Position numbers and translations under genes: made by a program. Below the pieces are notes generated by a model. That model was given only the letters and a program-made list of their open reading frames with translations, had not been told where the DNA came from and did not search any database. A DNA stretch of 64,000 nt. It comes from Azospirillum humicireducens (lineage in GTDB: Bacteria; Pseudomonadota; Alphaproteobacteria; Azospirillales; Azospirillaceae). The stretch's first letter is position 1. Each line of letters opens with the position of its first letter. Location of the stretch: NCBI RefSeq assembly GCF_001639105.2, contig NZ_CP015285.1, forward strand, positions 1,418,501 to 1,482,500, in the 5' to 3' direction. Below, in pieces: positions 1 to 8,539 of this stretch.

Positions 1-1078
1 ACCGGGCGGAGCTTTCCGTGCCGACAGAGCGCAGATTCTGATCAACCCATCGCCCCGCCGCCTCCCGCCCGGCGTCGCGCAGCCAGTTGAGGAAGCTCCA
101 GTCGGTCATCAGCTTTGAATAGAGACCCAGATCCTGGAGATGCTCGTCGGCGCCGATCAGGTGCAGGCGCGGGGCGTCGGTGCGCGCGGACAGGCAGCGC
201 AGTTCCTGCAGCAGGGCAGCGTTGAAGGTGATCTGGTTCAGGCGGGCGGCGATGCCGGCCGGATCCTCCGGAGTGGTGGCGCAGGTGAAGGGGTTGATCG
301 CCACCACCAGCAGATCGGCACCGGGACAGGCCTCCACCAGCGGCGACAGCGGCGGGTTGGCGAGATAGCCGCCGTCCCAGTAATCCTGCCCGTCGATCCG
401 CACCGCGCGGAACAGGTGCGGCAGGCAGGCCGACGCCAGCAGATGATCGACGCCGACCTCCGTCTCGTCGAACAGCCGCAGGGCGCCGCTCCGCACGTTG
501 GTGGCGCTGACGAACAGCCGCAGCCCGCTCCGCCGGATCAGCTCCGGCTCCACCATCTCGGTCAGCAGGCCGCGCAGGGGATGGAAATCCGCCGACTGCG
601 TCTGATAGGGCGTGATCCAGCGCTTCGCCCACTCCACCAGATGGGACCCCGGCGCGTTGTCGACGTTCCAGCGGCCGAGCAGCCGGTCGGTCACGCTCGG
701 CCGGATCGGCCCCAGCCGTCCGGCGGCGCTCACCCGCTCCCAGAAATTCGCCAGTTCCGCACGCGCGCCCTCCCTTGCGCCATTCGGGCCGCCCCGCGCC
801 CAGCCCTGCACCAGCATCGCGGCGTTCATCGCCCCGGCACTGGCGCCGCTGACGCCGACCAGCCGGATATCCTCCTCCAGCAACCGGTCGAGCACGCCCC
901 AGGTGAAGGCCCCATGCGCCCCGCCGCCCTGCAACGCCAGCACCAGCGTCGGCTTCGGCGGCGGCAGGGCGAACATCGGCCCTGGCCCCGCGAGTTCCAG
1001 CGGATCCGTTGGTTTGGCCGGCTGGACGGTTGCGGGCTTGCCGCAAACGCGGTTCCACAGCTTGCGAATGATGGTCAT
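1..1078 (-). CDS. Patatin-like phospholipase family protein (3' end cut by window edge)
   Basis: Predicted serine lipid acyl hydrolase of the bacterial patatin family. The frame read on the minus strand from the ATG at 1078 contains the oxyanion-hole motif QGGGAHGAF (residues 50-58), the nucleophile elbow GVSGASAG with Ser80 as likely nucleophile, and the catalytic Asp motif DGG at residue 235. These are the hallmarks of the Ser-Asp dyad. No stop occurs before base 1, so the C-terminus lies outside the window (359 codons visible). The N-terminus (MTIIRKLWNR) shows no signal peptide, so a cytosolic or membrane-associated enzyme is likely. The gene is divergent from the rRNA/tRNA methylase at 1218, with about 140 bases between. 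Its natural substrate cannot be told from sequence. Confidence 0.88.
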   Translation of the reverse strand, partial: MTIIRKLWNRVCGKPATVQPAKPTDPLELAGPGPMFALPPPKPTLVLALQGGGAHGAFTWGVLDRLLEEDIRLVGVSGASAGAMNAAMLVQGWARGGPNGAREGARAELANFWERVSAAGRLGPIRPSVTDRLLGRWNVDNAPGSHLVEWAKRWITPYQTQSADFHPLRGLLTEMVEPELIRRSGLRLFVSATNVRSGALRLFDETEVGVDHLLASACLPHLFRAVRIDGQDYWDGGYLANPPLSPLVEACPGADLLVVAINPFTCATTPEDPAGIAARLNQITFNAALLQELRCLSARTDAPRLHLIGADEHLQDLGLYSKLMTDWSFLNWLRDAGREAAGRWVDQNLRSVGTESSAR

Positions 1079-1217
1079 GGTCTGCACGTCCCCGCTCGCT
1101 TATGCTGCATCGCAACATGAGCGGAGCCTTCCGGTTCGGCAAGGGGGTATGCCCATGGGGCGGCGCCACGGCATTGGAAAGCCGCGCGCATATGCACTAA
1201 TTAGGCGCACACCCCAG

Positions 1218-2042
1218 ATGCCGAGCGTCCCCTTGCCCACCATCATCCCCATCACCGATCCCGAGGATCCGCGCATCGAGCCCTACCGCGACGTGCGGGA
1301 GCGCGATCTGGTCGGCCGTGACGGGTTGTTCATCGCCGAAGGGGCGGTGGTGGTGCGCAGCCTCCTCCAGTCCACCCGCACCCTTGCCCGCTCGCTGCTG
1401 ATCGCAGAGAAACGGGCGGAGGCGCTGGAACCGATGCTGGCCGCCCTGCCCGCCGGCACGCCCGTCTACACGGCCACGCAGCCCGTGCTCGACCGCATCG
1501 CCGGCTTTCCCCTGCACCGCGGCATCCTGGCGGTGGGAGAGAGGATCGAGACGCCCGGCGCGGCCGACCTGCTGAGGGCCTGCGGCCCGGTTGCACGGGT
1601 GGTGATGCTGTTCGGTATCGGCAATCACGACAATATGGGGGGCATCTTCCGCAATGCCGCCGCCTTCGGTGCCGACGCGGTGATTCTCGATTCCGGCTGC
1701 TGCGATCCGCTCTACCGCAAGGCGATCCGTGTTTCGGTGGGGGCGACGCTGCTGGTGCCGACGGCGAAACTCGCCACCGACGAGGATCCGCTCGCCTTGC
1801 TCGACAGGTTTGGGTTCGAAGCGGTGGCGCTGAGCCCCGCCGGTGCCGAGACGCTGGCCGCCCTGACGCCACCGCGCCGCGCCGCCCTGCTGTTCGGCTC
1901 GGAGGGACCGGGCCTGCCGCCGGCCCTGCTGGCCCGCGCCCGCAGCGTGCGGATCCCGATGGCCGGCAGCTTCGATTCCCTAAACGTGGCGACCACCAGC
2001 GGCATCGTGCTGCACCACATCGCTTCCGGACAGGTTCCATGA
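1218..2042 (+). CDS. TrmH/SpoU family RNA 2'-O-methyltransferase
   Basis: SAM-dependent RNA ribose methyltransferase of the SPOUT (SpoU/TrmH) class, 274 aa. All three SpoU motifs are visible: NHDNMGGIFRNAAAFG (motif 1), LLFGSEGPGLP (motif 2) and the knot-forming DSLNVATTSGIVLH near the C-terminus (motif 3). The N-terminal approximately 100 residues (RDLVGRDGLFIAEG...) match the substrate-binding domain that precedes the SPOUT fold in rRNA-type members. The ATG at 1218 is chosen because the SpoU N-terminal domain starts directly after it; the open frame extends much further upstream only as the antisense of the patatin gene. The stop overlaps the ATG of the following helicase (ATGA), so the two are translationally coupled. 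Which rRNA or tRNA position is modified is unknown. Confidence 0.88.
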   Translation: MPSVPLPTIIPITDPEDPRIEPYRDVRERDLVGRDGLFIAEGAVVVRSLLQSTRTLARSLLIAEKRAEALEPMLAALPAGTPVYTATQPVLDRIAGFPLHRGILAVGERIETPGAADLLRACGPVARVVMLFGIGNHDNMGGIFRNAAAFGADAVILDSGCCDPLYRKAIRVSVGATLLVPTAKLATDEDPLALLDRFGFEAVALSPAGAETLAALTPPRRAALLFGSEGPGLPPALLARARSVRIPMAGSFDSLNVATTSGIVLHHIASGQVP

Positions 2043-4240
2043 CAGACGATGCCAACACGACTGCGGCCGACCCGCATCTGGTCCACGACCTCGCCGTCGC
2101 CCATCCGGAGGTGACGACTCTGGGGGCCGCCGGCGTGCTGCGGATGCCCGATGCCGAGGCGCGCGGACTGGTGCCGCTGGGCCTGCCGCTGCCCAAGGGA
2201 AAGCGCGACCTGCTGGTGCCTGCAGAGCGGCGCGAGGCCATCCTGCTGGAGATCACCGGCCGCATCGACCGCGCCCATCGCCGCGACGCGCTGCTGGCGC
2301 AAGGAAGGCGGGCGCTTGCCGGTAGCCACACCGCGTTGCTGTCCTGCGAGGAGCGGACCCGCGTCCGCGCCGTGCGCAGCGACGAGTTGCCCTGGCCCGG
2401 CCTGTCGCCCGCGATCCGGCTGCAGGTGTCCAGGACCTTCGACGCACTGGAATTGTCGGACCTGTCGGATGCCGAACTGGCGGCGCGGCTCGACCATGAC
2501 CCCGCATTGCGCGCTTCACTCGACGATGCGCTGTCCCATGTGGCGACCCGGCTGCGCGACTTGGCCGAGCGGGCTGGCGACGATCCCGATTGGGGCTTCG
2601 CCAGCCTCGCCGAGCGGTTGGGCAAGGCCGCCCGCAACCGCACCGATGCCGGCGAGTTGCTAGACCGCTGGGACCGCGAGTACGACCAGTGGCGCCGCGA
2701 CCGGGCGGAGGCGCGCGGCCGGGCCTATGTCGACCGCCATTTCGACTTCTCCCGCTTCGAGCGGCTGTTTCCGGTGGCACGCGGCATGAACCGCCGGCTG
2801 GTGCTGGTGATCGGCCCGACCAACTCCGGCAAGACCCACCGCGCCATCACGGCCCTGCGCGAGGCGCGCGACGGCGTCTACCTCGCCCCGCTGCGCCTGC
2901 TGGCGCTGGAGGTGATGGAGCGGCTGAACGCCGAAGGCACCCCCACCACGCTCATCACCGGGGAGGAGGAGATCCGCACCCCCGGCGCCCGCCACACCGC
3001 CTCCACCATCGAGGTGATGGATCCCGACCGGCCGGTGGAAGTGGCGGTGATCGACGAGATCCAGATGCTGGCCGATCCGGCGCGCGGCTGGGCCTGGACC
3101 GCCGCGCTGATGGGTGTACCGGCTGAAACCGTCTACATCCTCGGCGCGCCCGAAGTTCGCCCGCTGGTGGAGCGTGCCGCCGCCCATCTCGGCGAAGCGC
3201 TGGAGGTGGTGGAACTGGACCGCAAGACCCCGCTGTCGATGCTCGACCGCCGGCTGGACTGGGCGGAGGTGGAGCGCGGCGACGCCCTGATCGCCTTCTC
3301 CCGCCGCGAGGTGCACAGCGTCCGCGACACGCTGCTGGCCCAGGGCCTGTCGGTCGCCGCCATCTATGGCGCGCTGGCCCCGGCGGTGCGGCGGCGCGAG
3401 GCGGCGCGCTTCCTGTCCGGGGAGGCTGACGTGGTGGTGGCGACCGATGCCATCGGCATGGGTCTCAATCTGCCCTGCCGCCGCGTGCTGTTCACCGCGC
3501 TGGAGAAGTACGATGGCAGCAGTGTCCGCCCGCTGACCGCGACGGAGGTCAAGCAGATCGCCGGCCGCGCTGGCCGCTTCGGCCAGTTCGAGGAGGGGCA
3601 TTTCGGCGTCATCGCCCGCGGCACGCCCGCTACGCTGAAACGCCTGCTGGAGGCGACCGACCGCCGTCTGGGCGCCGACGCGCCCCTGCCGGTCCGCCCG
3701 ACCCGCGCCATGCTTGCCCGACTGGCCTCCCACATCGACAGCGATGAGACGCGCCTGCTGGTGGAGTGCTTCGGCACCGCGGCCACCGCCGGGTCTCCCT
3801 TCCGGCTGGCCGACCTGTCCGCCCTGCGCCGCGCCGCGCCGATGCTGGATGCCCGGCGGCTGGCCCTGGCCGCCAAGCTGGAGCTGCTGCTCGCCCCCGC
3901 CGATCTGGAGGAGCCGGAAGACGCCAAGGTCTTCGCCGCCATTCTCGACGCGGTGGAGACGGGGGAGGTCCTGCCGCTCGCGCGCCTGATCCCGGCCCGG
4001 CTCGACGGGCTGACCGCCGATGTGCTGGAAGCGGCCTCCCGGACCTGCGACCTCTATTTCTGGGCGTCGCGCAAGTTTCCCGACTCCTTGCCCGACCGCG
4101 ACCGGGTGCGCAGCGCCCGCGACGCCATCGGCCAACGTCTGTCGGAAACGCTGGCCTCCCGCGCCCGCCGCCGCGAGCCGCCGCCCGCCGCCGGCTTCCG
4201 CGGCGCTCCCCGCAAGCGCTTCGGTCCCCGCCGACGCTGA
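2039..4240 (+). CDS. Suv3-type DEAD/DEAH-box RNA helicase
   Basis: 733-aa helicase related to the mitochondrial degradosome helicase SUPV3L1/Suv3, a type widespread in alphaproteobacteria. Visible motifs: Walker A GPTNSGKTHRA at residues 259-269, the DEIQ Walker B box at 339-342, and the C-terminal helicase motifs VVVATDAIGMGLNLPCRRVLF and KQIAGRAGRFG (motif VI). GPTNSGKT and QIAGRAGR are particularly typical of Suv3. The first 250 residues are a bacterial extension rich in Arg and Glu. The C-terminus ends in a very basic Arg-Pro tail (FGPRRR) that may bind RNA. Start codon overlaps the stop of the RNA methylase gene, suggesting a joint role in RNA metabolism; this is inference from coupling. 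Confidence 0.9.
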   Translation: MTDDANTTAADPHLVHDLAVAHPEVTTLGAAGVLRMPDAEARGLVPLGLPLPKGKRDLLVPAERREAILLEITGRIDRAHRRDALLAQGRRALAGSHTALLSCEERTRVRAVRSDELPWPGLSPAIRLQVSRTFDALELSDLSDAELAARLDHDPALRASLDDALSHVATRLRDLAERAGDDPDWGFASLAERLGKAARNRTDAGELLDRWDREYDQWRRDRAEARGRAYVDRHFDFSRFERLFPVARGMNRRLVLVIGPTNSGKTHRAITALREARDGVYLAPLRLLALEVMERLNAEGTPTTLITGEEEIRTPGARHTASTIEVMDPDRPVEVAVIDEIQMLADPARGWAWTAALMGVPAETVYILGAPEVRPLVERAAAHLGEALEVVELDRKTPLSMLDRRLDWAEVERGDALIAFSRREVHSVRDTLLAQGLSVAAIYGALAPAVRRREAARFLSGEADVVVATDAIGMGLNLPCRRVLFTALEKYDGSSVRPLTATEVKQIAGRAGRFGQFEEGHFGVIARGTPATLKRLLEATDRRLGADAPLPVRPTRAMLARLASHIDSDETRLLVECFGTAATAGSPFRLADLSALRRAAPMLDARRLALAAKLELLLAPADLEEPEDAKVFAAILDAVETGEVLPLARLIPARLDGLTADVLEAASRTCDLYFWASRKFPDSLPDRDRVRSARDAIGQRLSETLASRARRREPPPAAGFRGAPRKRFGPRRR

Positions 4241-4346
4241 AAGGTGCGATCGGTTCCCGGCAAAATTCGTCCGCATGGCACTGCCGCACCGCGAACGAAG
4301 TGGCTATCCCGCTGTTCTGAACTGGACCTGCTCCGGCAGAGCCTCC

Positions 4347-4387
4347 ATATCGATAGATATTCCCTATTGCGATGTTGCGTAGCATCG
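4347..4387 (+). promoter_or_regulatory. Two palindromes upstream of mntH, candidate operators
   Basis: The 230-base space before mntH holds a perfect ATATC-GATA-GATAT palindrome (4347-4360) followed ten bases later by an imperfect 18-bp one, CGATGTTGCGTAGCATCG (4370-4387, 7 of 9 pairs). Manganese transporters of this family are commonly controlled by Mur/Fur or MntR dimers, so these are candidate metal-regulator sites. Neither matches a consensus I can name with certainty. Confidence 0.3.
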
Positions 4388-4470
4388 ATTGGACACTATC
4401 AAACCGGTCGGTCATTCTTGCATCGGCGGTCAAGTCTCTGGCCGCCGAGGACCGTTCAGGAGCAACCGGC

Positions 4471-5760
4471 GTGAAGACCGCATCCCCCACCATCGACACC
4501 GGTATTCCCACCCGCATTCCTGCACCGGGGCGCCGGTTCTGGACCATGCTCGGCCCCGGATTCGTGGTGGCGGTCGGCTATATGGATCCGGGCAACTGGG
4601 CGACGGACATCGCGGCAGGGTCCAGCTTCGGCTTCGCGCTGCTGTCGGCGGTGCTGATCGCCAGCCTGGCCGGCATCTTCCTGCAGGGGCTGATTGTCCG
4701 GCTGACGCTGGCGACCGGAAAGGATCTGGCCCGGCTGATCCGCGACCGCTTTCCCCGCCCGGTGGCGATGGGGGTGTGGGCGGTGTCGGAACTGGCGATG
4801 ATCGCCACCGATCTGGCCGAACTGCTGGGCAGCGCCATCGCGCTGAAGCTGCTGTTCGGCATCCCGATCATGGCCGGCGTGGTGATCTCCGCCGTGCTGA
4901 CCTTCGGCATCCTGGCGCTGCCGGGTGCGCGGGGCCGAGCGCCCGAACTGGTCGTGGGCGCGCTGATGAGCGTGGTCGTCGTCTGCTTCGCCTGGGAATT
5001 GGTGATCACCCGCCCCGATCCCGGTGCCCTGCTGGCCGGGCTGGTTCCGACCATCGAGTTGGCCCGCGATCCGGAGATGCTGTACCTGTCGCTGGGCATC
5101 ATCGGCGCCACCGTCATGCCGCACAACCTGTTCCTGCACTCCGGTCTGGTCCGCTCGCGGCTGGCCGAGGTGAAGACGGAGGAGGAGCGCCGGCAGGCCG
5201 CCCGCTGGCTGACCATCGACCTGTCGACCGCGCTGGCGCTGGCCGGTCTGGTCAACGGCTCCATCCTGGCAGTCGCCGCGGTCGCCTTCCAGGGCGTCAC
5301 CACCGGCAGCACTCCCGGAATCGAGGATGCCCATGCCCTGCTGGGCAGCAGCATCGGCGGGGCCGCCGCGCTGGTCTTCGCCATCGCGCTGCTGGCCGCC
5401 GGCCAAAGCTCCACCACCACCGGCACCATGGCCGGGCAGATGGTGACCGAGGGCTTCCTGAACCTGCGCCTGCGCCCCGTCACCCGTGCCCTGATCACCC
5501 GCGGCGCCTCGCTGATCCCGGCGCTGGCGGTTCTGGGCAGCGCCGGCGATGGCGCGGTCGACGAGTTGCTGGTGCTGAGTCAGGTGGTTCTGGCCCTGAC
5601 CCTGCCCTTCATCCTGATCCCGATGCTGTTGCTGCTGCGCAATGCCAAGCTGATGGGCGGGCTGGCGATGGCGCCGATGACCCTGCGGCTGGCGAGCCTG
5701 ACCGTCCTGCTGCTGACCGGACTGTCCGGCTGGCTGGCCGGCACCACGGCGATGGCGTGA
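4471..5760 (+). CDS. mntH: Nramp-family divalent metal (Mn2+/Fe2+) transporter
   Basis: Proton-coupled manganese/iron importer of the inner membrane, 429 aa, about 11 hydrophobic segments. The family metal-site signatures are present: DPGNWATD in the first transmembrane segment (residues 39-46) and MPHNLFLHS in the sixth. The GTG at 4471 is preferred: CAGGAG lies about 9 bases upstream, and the longer ATG-started frame at 4372 would add an unconserved leader. The gene stands alone, with 230 bases upstream containing two palindromes and slyX 80 bases downstream. Regulation by a manganese- or iron-responsive repressor is likely by family analogy only. Confidence 0.92.
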   Translation: MKTASPTIDTGIPTRIPAPGRRFWTMLGPGFVVAVGYMDPGNWATDIAAGSSFGFALLSAVLIASLAGIFLQGLIVRLTLATGKDLARLIRDRFPRPVAMGVWAVSELAMIATDLAELLGSAIALKLLFGIPIMAGVVISAVLTFGILALPGARGRAPELVVGALMSVVVVCFAWELVITRPDPGALLAGLVPTIELARDPEMLYLSLGIIGATVMPHNLFLHSGLVRSRLAEVKTEEERRQAARWLTIDLSTALALAGLVNGSILAVAAVAFQGVTTGSTPGIEDAHALLGSSIGGAAALVFAIALLAAGQSSTTTGTMAGQMVTEGFLNLRLRPVTRALITRGASLIPALAVLGSAGDGAVDELLVLSQVVLALTLPFILIPMLLLLRNAKLMGGLAMAPMTLRLASLTVLLLTGLSGWLAGTTAMA

Positions 5761-5842
5761 GCGGAAAGGCACCCTCGACCCGGAGCGGGGAATGGTCCAT
5801 CTTGCGGCCCCTCCCCGTTCCTTCCCGTCTGACCGGTGCCCC

Positions 5843-6070
5843 ATGGATCCCGCCCTCGAACAGCGTCTTATCGAAGAACGTCTGGCCGATCTCGAAAGCC
5901 GTCTCGCCCACCATGAGCGCATGGCCGAGGAGATGTCGGAAGTCATCTTCGCCCAGGGCCAGACCATCGACCGTCTGACCGCACAGTTGAAGCGCATGCG
6001 AGACCGGGTGGAGGCGGCGGAATACGCGATAGCTTCGCCGCAGGACGACCGCCCGCCGCCGCATTATTGA
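5843..6070 (+). CDS. slyX: SlyX family protein
   Basis: 75-aa SlyX protein. The N-terminal part (EERLADLESRLAHHERMAEEMSEVIFAQGQTIDRLTAQ) is a continuous heptad pattern predicted to form a coiled coil, and the C-terminus ends in the Pro-rich DDRPPPHY tail (PPHY) characteristic of SlyX. The ATG at 5843 is chosen over the in-frame upstream ATG because it begins at the conserved MDPALEQRL. The biochemical function of SlyX is not established. The gene follows mntH by 82 bases and is followed by a large palindromic element that probably ends transcription. Confidence 0.85.
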   Translation: MDPALEQRLIEERLADLESRLAHHERMAEEMSEVIFAQGQTIDRLTAQLKRMRDRVEAAEYAIASPQDDRPPPHY

Positions 6071-6088
6071 GGGGGAGACGCATTTCCG

Positions 6089-6159
6089 TGCCGCGTTAGA
6101 CCCCAACCCCAACCCTCCCCCGCTGGGCGGGGGAGGATAGGTGGGGGTCTAACGCGGCA
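6089..6159. repeat. Nested 71-bp palindromic element between convergent genes
   Basis: Outer arms TGCCGCGTTAGACCCC (6089-6104) and its complement GGGGTCTAACGCGGCA (6144-6159) enclose an inner perfect 10-bp stem CCTCCCCCGC / GCGGGGGAGG (6114-6123 and 6127-6136). The element lies between slyX and the convergent multicopper oxidase gene, where it could terminate transcription from both sides, although no clear U-tract follows. It has the look of a dispersed intergenic palindrome. Confidence 0.7.
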
Positions 6160-6163
6160 AGAA

Positions 6164-7642
6164 TCATCCCACCCCCTCGACCACCACCTCCGTCATCATC
6201 CCCGTCGCCATGTGCAGCAGGTTGTGGCAGTGGAGCGGCCAGCGGCCGGGATTGTCGGCATCGAAGGCCACCGTCACGCTGCCCATCGTCGGCACCAGCA
6301 CGGTGTCGCGCACCGCCCCCACCACCGGGCGGCCATCGATCGCCACCACCTGGAAATGATGGCCGTGCAGGTGCATGGGGTGCGCCATCATCGACGGGTT
6401 CTCGAAGGTCAGTTCCACCCGTTGGCCCTGACGCACCGTCAGCGGCGCGTGCGTGCCGAAGGTCCTGTCGTCCAGGCTCCAGACATAGGGCGTCATCGAT
6501 CCGGTCAGCCGCACCCGCGCCGTCCGATCCGCCGCGCGGGTGCCGAGCGACTGTTCGGCGACGAGCCGCCGCTCCAGCGACAGGTCGAGCGCTTCGGTCG
6601 CGGCCTCTCCCTGCTCCGCCACCCGCTGCACAATGGCGCCGGGCGTCGCGAGCACGATGCCGGTCCGCTGCATCGCTCCTTCACGCAGGGCAAGGATCGG
6701 GAAGGCTCCGCCATCCGCGGGCAGGGTCAGCCGGATGTCGAGCCGCTGCCCCATGCTGATCCCGAACCGGTTGCCGATGACCGGATGCACCGGATTGCCG
6801 TCCGCCGCGACCACCTCACCTGTCAGGCGCCCCAGATCGAGATGGAAGGCGGTGGAGGTGGCGCCGTTGATCACCCGCAGCCGCACCCGACCGCCCCGCT
6901 CCACCCGGACCACCTCGGGGTCGGCAAGCGTGCGGTCGTTGGCGAGATAGGCGTCATACTCGACATCGTTCAAGTCCATCGCCATGCCGCCGTGGTTCAT
7001 GGCGCCGTGCCCCATGGAGCCGTGGGAGCCATGTCCCATCTGGCCGTGGCCGCCATGCCCCGTCCCGCCGGCCGATCCTGTCAGCGAGGCCAAAACCTCG
7101 GCCGGATCGCGGAAGGTGAAGTCGTGCAGCAGGACGGTCACCTCCTGCTCGTCGGCACGGACGTCGTCGGGGCCTCGGACCACCAGCGGAGCGGCCATCA
7201 GCAGCTGCTCCTGCAACCCGTGATGGGAGTGCATCCAGTGCGTCCCCGTCCGCGGCGCAAAATCGTAGCTGGCGGAACCGCCGTCGCGGATGGTCGGGCG
7301 GTTGATGTCGGCCACGCCGTCCTGGGCATGGGGCGGCGTCTGGCCATGCCAGTGGATCACCGCCTCTTCCCCCGCCCGGTTGGCGAGATCGACCAGAAAG
7401 CGCCGTCCAGGGTCGAGGACGAGTCCATGCGTTCCGTCGGGCTGACGGATGCCGAACACGCTCGCCGCCTTGCCGTTCACATCGAGCGTGCGGCGCTCGA
7501 TGGTCAGGCGGATGGGTCGATCCTTGGCCGGCGCGGCGGCCAGGACGGAGCGGGGAAAGGCGGGCAGCAGGGCGGCACAGCCGCCGGCCATCGCCGTCGA
7601 CAGCAGACGGCGGCGCGAAAGCGCGAGAGTCATTGCGGACAC
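6164..7642 (-). CDS. Tat-exported multicopper oxidase (CopA/CueO-like)
   Basis: Periplasmic three-domain multicopper oxidase, 492 aa. It starts with a twin-arginine signal (SRRRLLSTAMAGG, residues 9-21, cleavage near VLAAAPA). The copper ligands are all visible: HWHG (97-100), HWMHSHHG (135-142), HPMHLHGHHF and HCHNLLHMATGMM near the C-terminus; the last also provides the type 1 Cys-His-Met set. A His/Met/Gly-rich insertion (about residues 194-224, repeats of GHGxMGHG) resembles the copper-binding inserts of CopA and CueO. Probable role: oxidation of Cu(I) and copper detoxification. A small Cys/His protein gene lies 72 bases upstream on the same strand and is likely co-transcribed. Confidence 0.92.
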   Translation of the reverse strand: MSAMTLALSRRRLLSTAMAGGCAALLPAFPRSVLAAAPAKDRPIRLTIERRTLDVNGKAASVFGIRQPDGTHGLVLDPGRRFLVDLANRAGEEAVIHWHGQTPPHAQDGVADINRPTIRDGGSASYDFAPRTGTHWMHSHHGLQEQLLMAAPLVVRGPDDVRADEQEVTVLLHDFTFRDPAEVLASLTGSAGGTGHGGHGQMGHGSHGSMGHGAMNHGGMAMDLNDVEYDAYLANDRTLADPEVVRVERGGRVRLRVINGATSTAFHLDLGRLTGEVVAADGNPVHPVIGNRFGISMGQRLDIRLTLPADGGAFPILALREGAMQRTGIVLATPGAIVQRVAEQGEAATEALDLSLERRLVAEQSLGTRAADRTARVRLTGSMTPYVWSLDDRTFGTHAPLTVRQGQRVELTFENPSMMAHPMHLHGHHFQVVAIDGRPVVGAVRDTVLVPTMGSVTVAFDADNPGRWPLHCHNLLHMATGMMTEVVVEGVG

Positions 7643-7714
7643 CGGAAATTCGAATTGGGGGAAAGTGCCGAAGACACCGTCACGCCCCGAACGGGCGCGG
7701 ACGGCGCGAACGCC

Positions 7715-8134
7715 TCATCCCAGCCGCGGTGGCGGCAGGTCAGGACGTACCCCCTGCCCCTCGCGCAGCGGTCCGGCGGGCCAGCCCGGCATCGACCTAG
7801 CCAGTTCCACCGGAGCCATCAGCCAGTCCACGGGTGGCGCCACGGCCATGAAGGCGCATGCCATGCCGCCGCAGCAGGGCTGCAGCACACCATGCGGACG
7901 GGATCCCTGCCGGACAGACCCTTCCGGGTGGTGAGGAGCGGAGCGGGCATCGTCGGTTTTCGCAACCGATTGCACATGGTGCTGCGCCATGGCCGCGGAA
8001 GAAGCGCCGGAGCCGTGCTGTGGGCATGCAGCGACGGCGGCCCCCTGCCACAGCAGCAGACAGAACATCGCCAGGGCCACTGCTCCCGCGATCCTCGTCA
8101 GCTTCCGCAGCCAGTCGGCGACGCAGAACGGCAC
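7715..8134 (-). CDS. Small exported Cys/His-rich protein, possible copper partner
   Basis: 139-aa protein with an N-terminal hydrophobic segment (about residues 10-33, GAVALAMFCLLLWQGAAVAA) that may be a signal peptide or anchor. After it come CPQHG, several His (AQHHVQS, APHHPEG) and a CCGGMAC cluster, then a short hydrophobic stretch and a Pro-rich end (LPPPRLG). Small proteins of this plan (some classified as DUF2946) often sit beside copper genes; exact family membership is inferred. GTG at 8134 is preferred because GGGAG lies 7 bases before it; a TTG eight codons upstream has weaker support. It precedes the multicopper oxidase gene on the same strand. A role in copper binding or delivery is a guess from the residues and the neighbour. 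Confidence 0.65.
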   Translation of the reverse strand: MPFCVADWLRKLTRIAGAVALAMFCLLLWQGAAVAACPQHGSGASSAAMAQHHVQSVAKTDDARSAPHHPEGSVRQGSRPHGVLQPCCGGMACAFMAVAPPVDWLMAPVELARSMPGWPAGPLREGQGVRPDLPPPRLG

Positions 8135-8317
8135 CGCAATGCTCCCGCTCGTTACCAAGTCTTTTCAGATAGGCCCTCGGGCGGATGCGGTCAATCGCCG
8201 TCGACCGCCGGACAGCCCACCTACCCATTCGGTTCTAAGAGTTTTCCCGAGCATGGAACTGCAACACAGCGCGCCTATATTCGCGCTCACCCGAAACAAC
8301 CCACCACCGTCGCGACC

Positions 8318-8527
8318 ATGTCCGCCTCCGCCCGCACGGCCAACACCCCGCACACCGCGACCCGCCAGCTGCACTGCGCCTGCTGCGGCCGTCCGTTCGT
8401 CCGTCCGTCGACCCGGGGGCCGGCACCGCTCTATTGCTCGGTGGATTGCCAGAAGCAGATGCGGGTTCGCACGCGGGTATGGAGCCAGCGCGACGATGCC
8501 CCGTTTGGCCTGCGCCGCGCATCCTAA
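8318..8527 (+). CDS. Small putative zinc-ribbon protein
   Basis: 69-aa hypothetical protein. It contains four Cys arranged as CACC(GRPF) and, after about 20 residues, YCSVDCQ, which would form a zinc ribbon. The rest is Arg/Thr-rich and basic. The ATG at 8318 is the first in the frame after a stop-free antisense stretch; no strong ribosome-binding site is seen. The gene is convergent with pbpC, leaving only 12 bases between the stops. The cysteine spacing argues for a real gene, but codon-level evidence is limited and I know no function. Confidence 0.5.
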   Translation: MSASARTANTPHTATRQLHCACCGRPFVRPSTRGPAPLYCSVDCQKQMRVRTRVWSQRDDAPFGLRRAS

Positions 8528-8539
8528 GACTTTCGTTTT

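Noticed and set aside
612..1217. Extension of the RNA methylase frame upstream of 1218
   Set aside because: This part is antisense of the patatin gene, and the family N-terminus begins directly after 1218.
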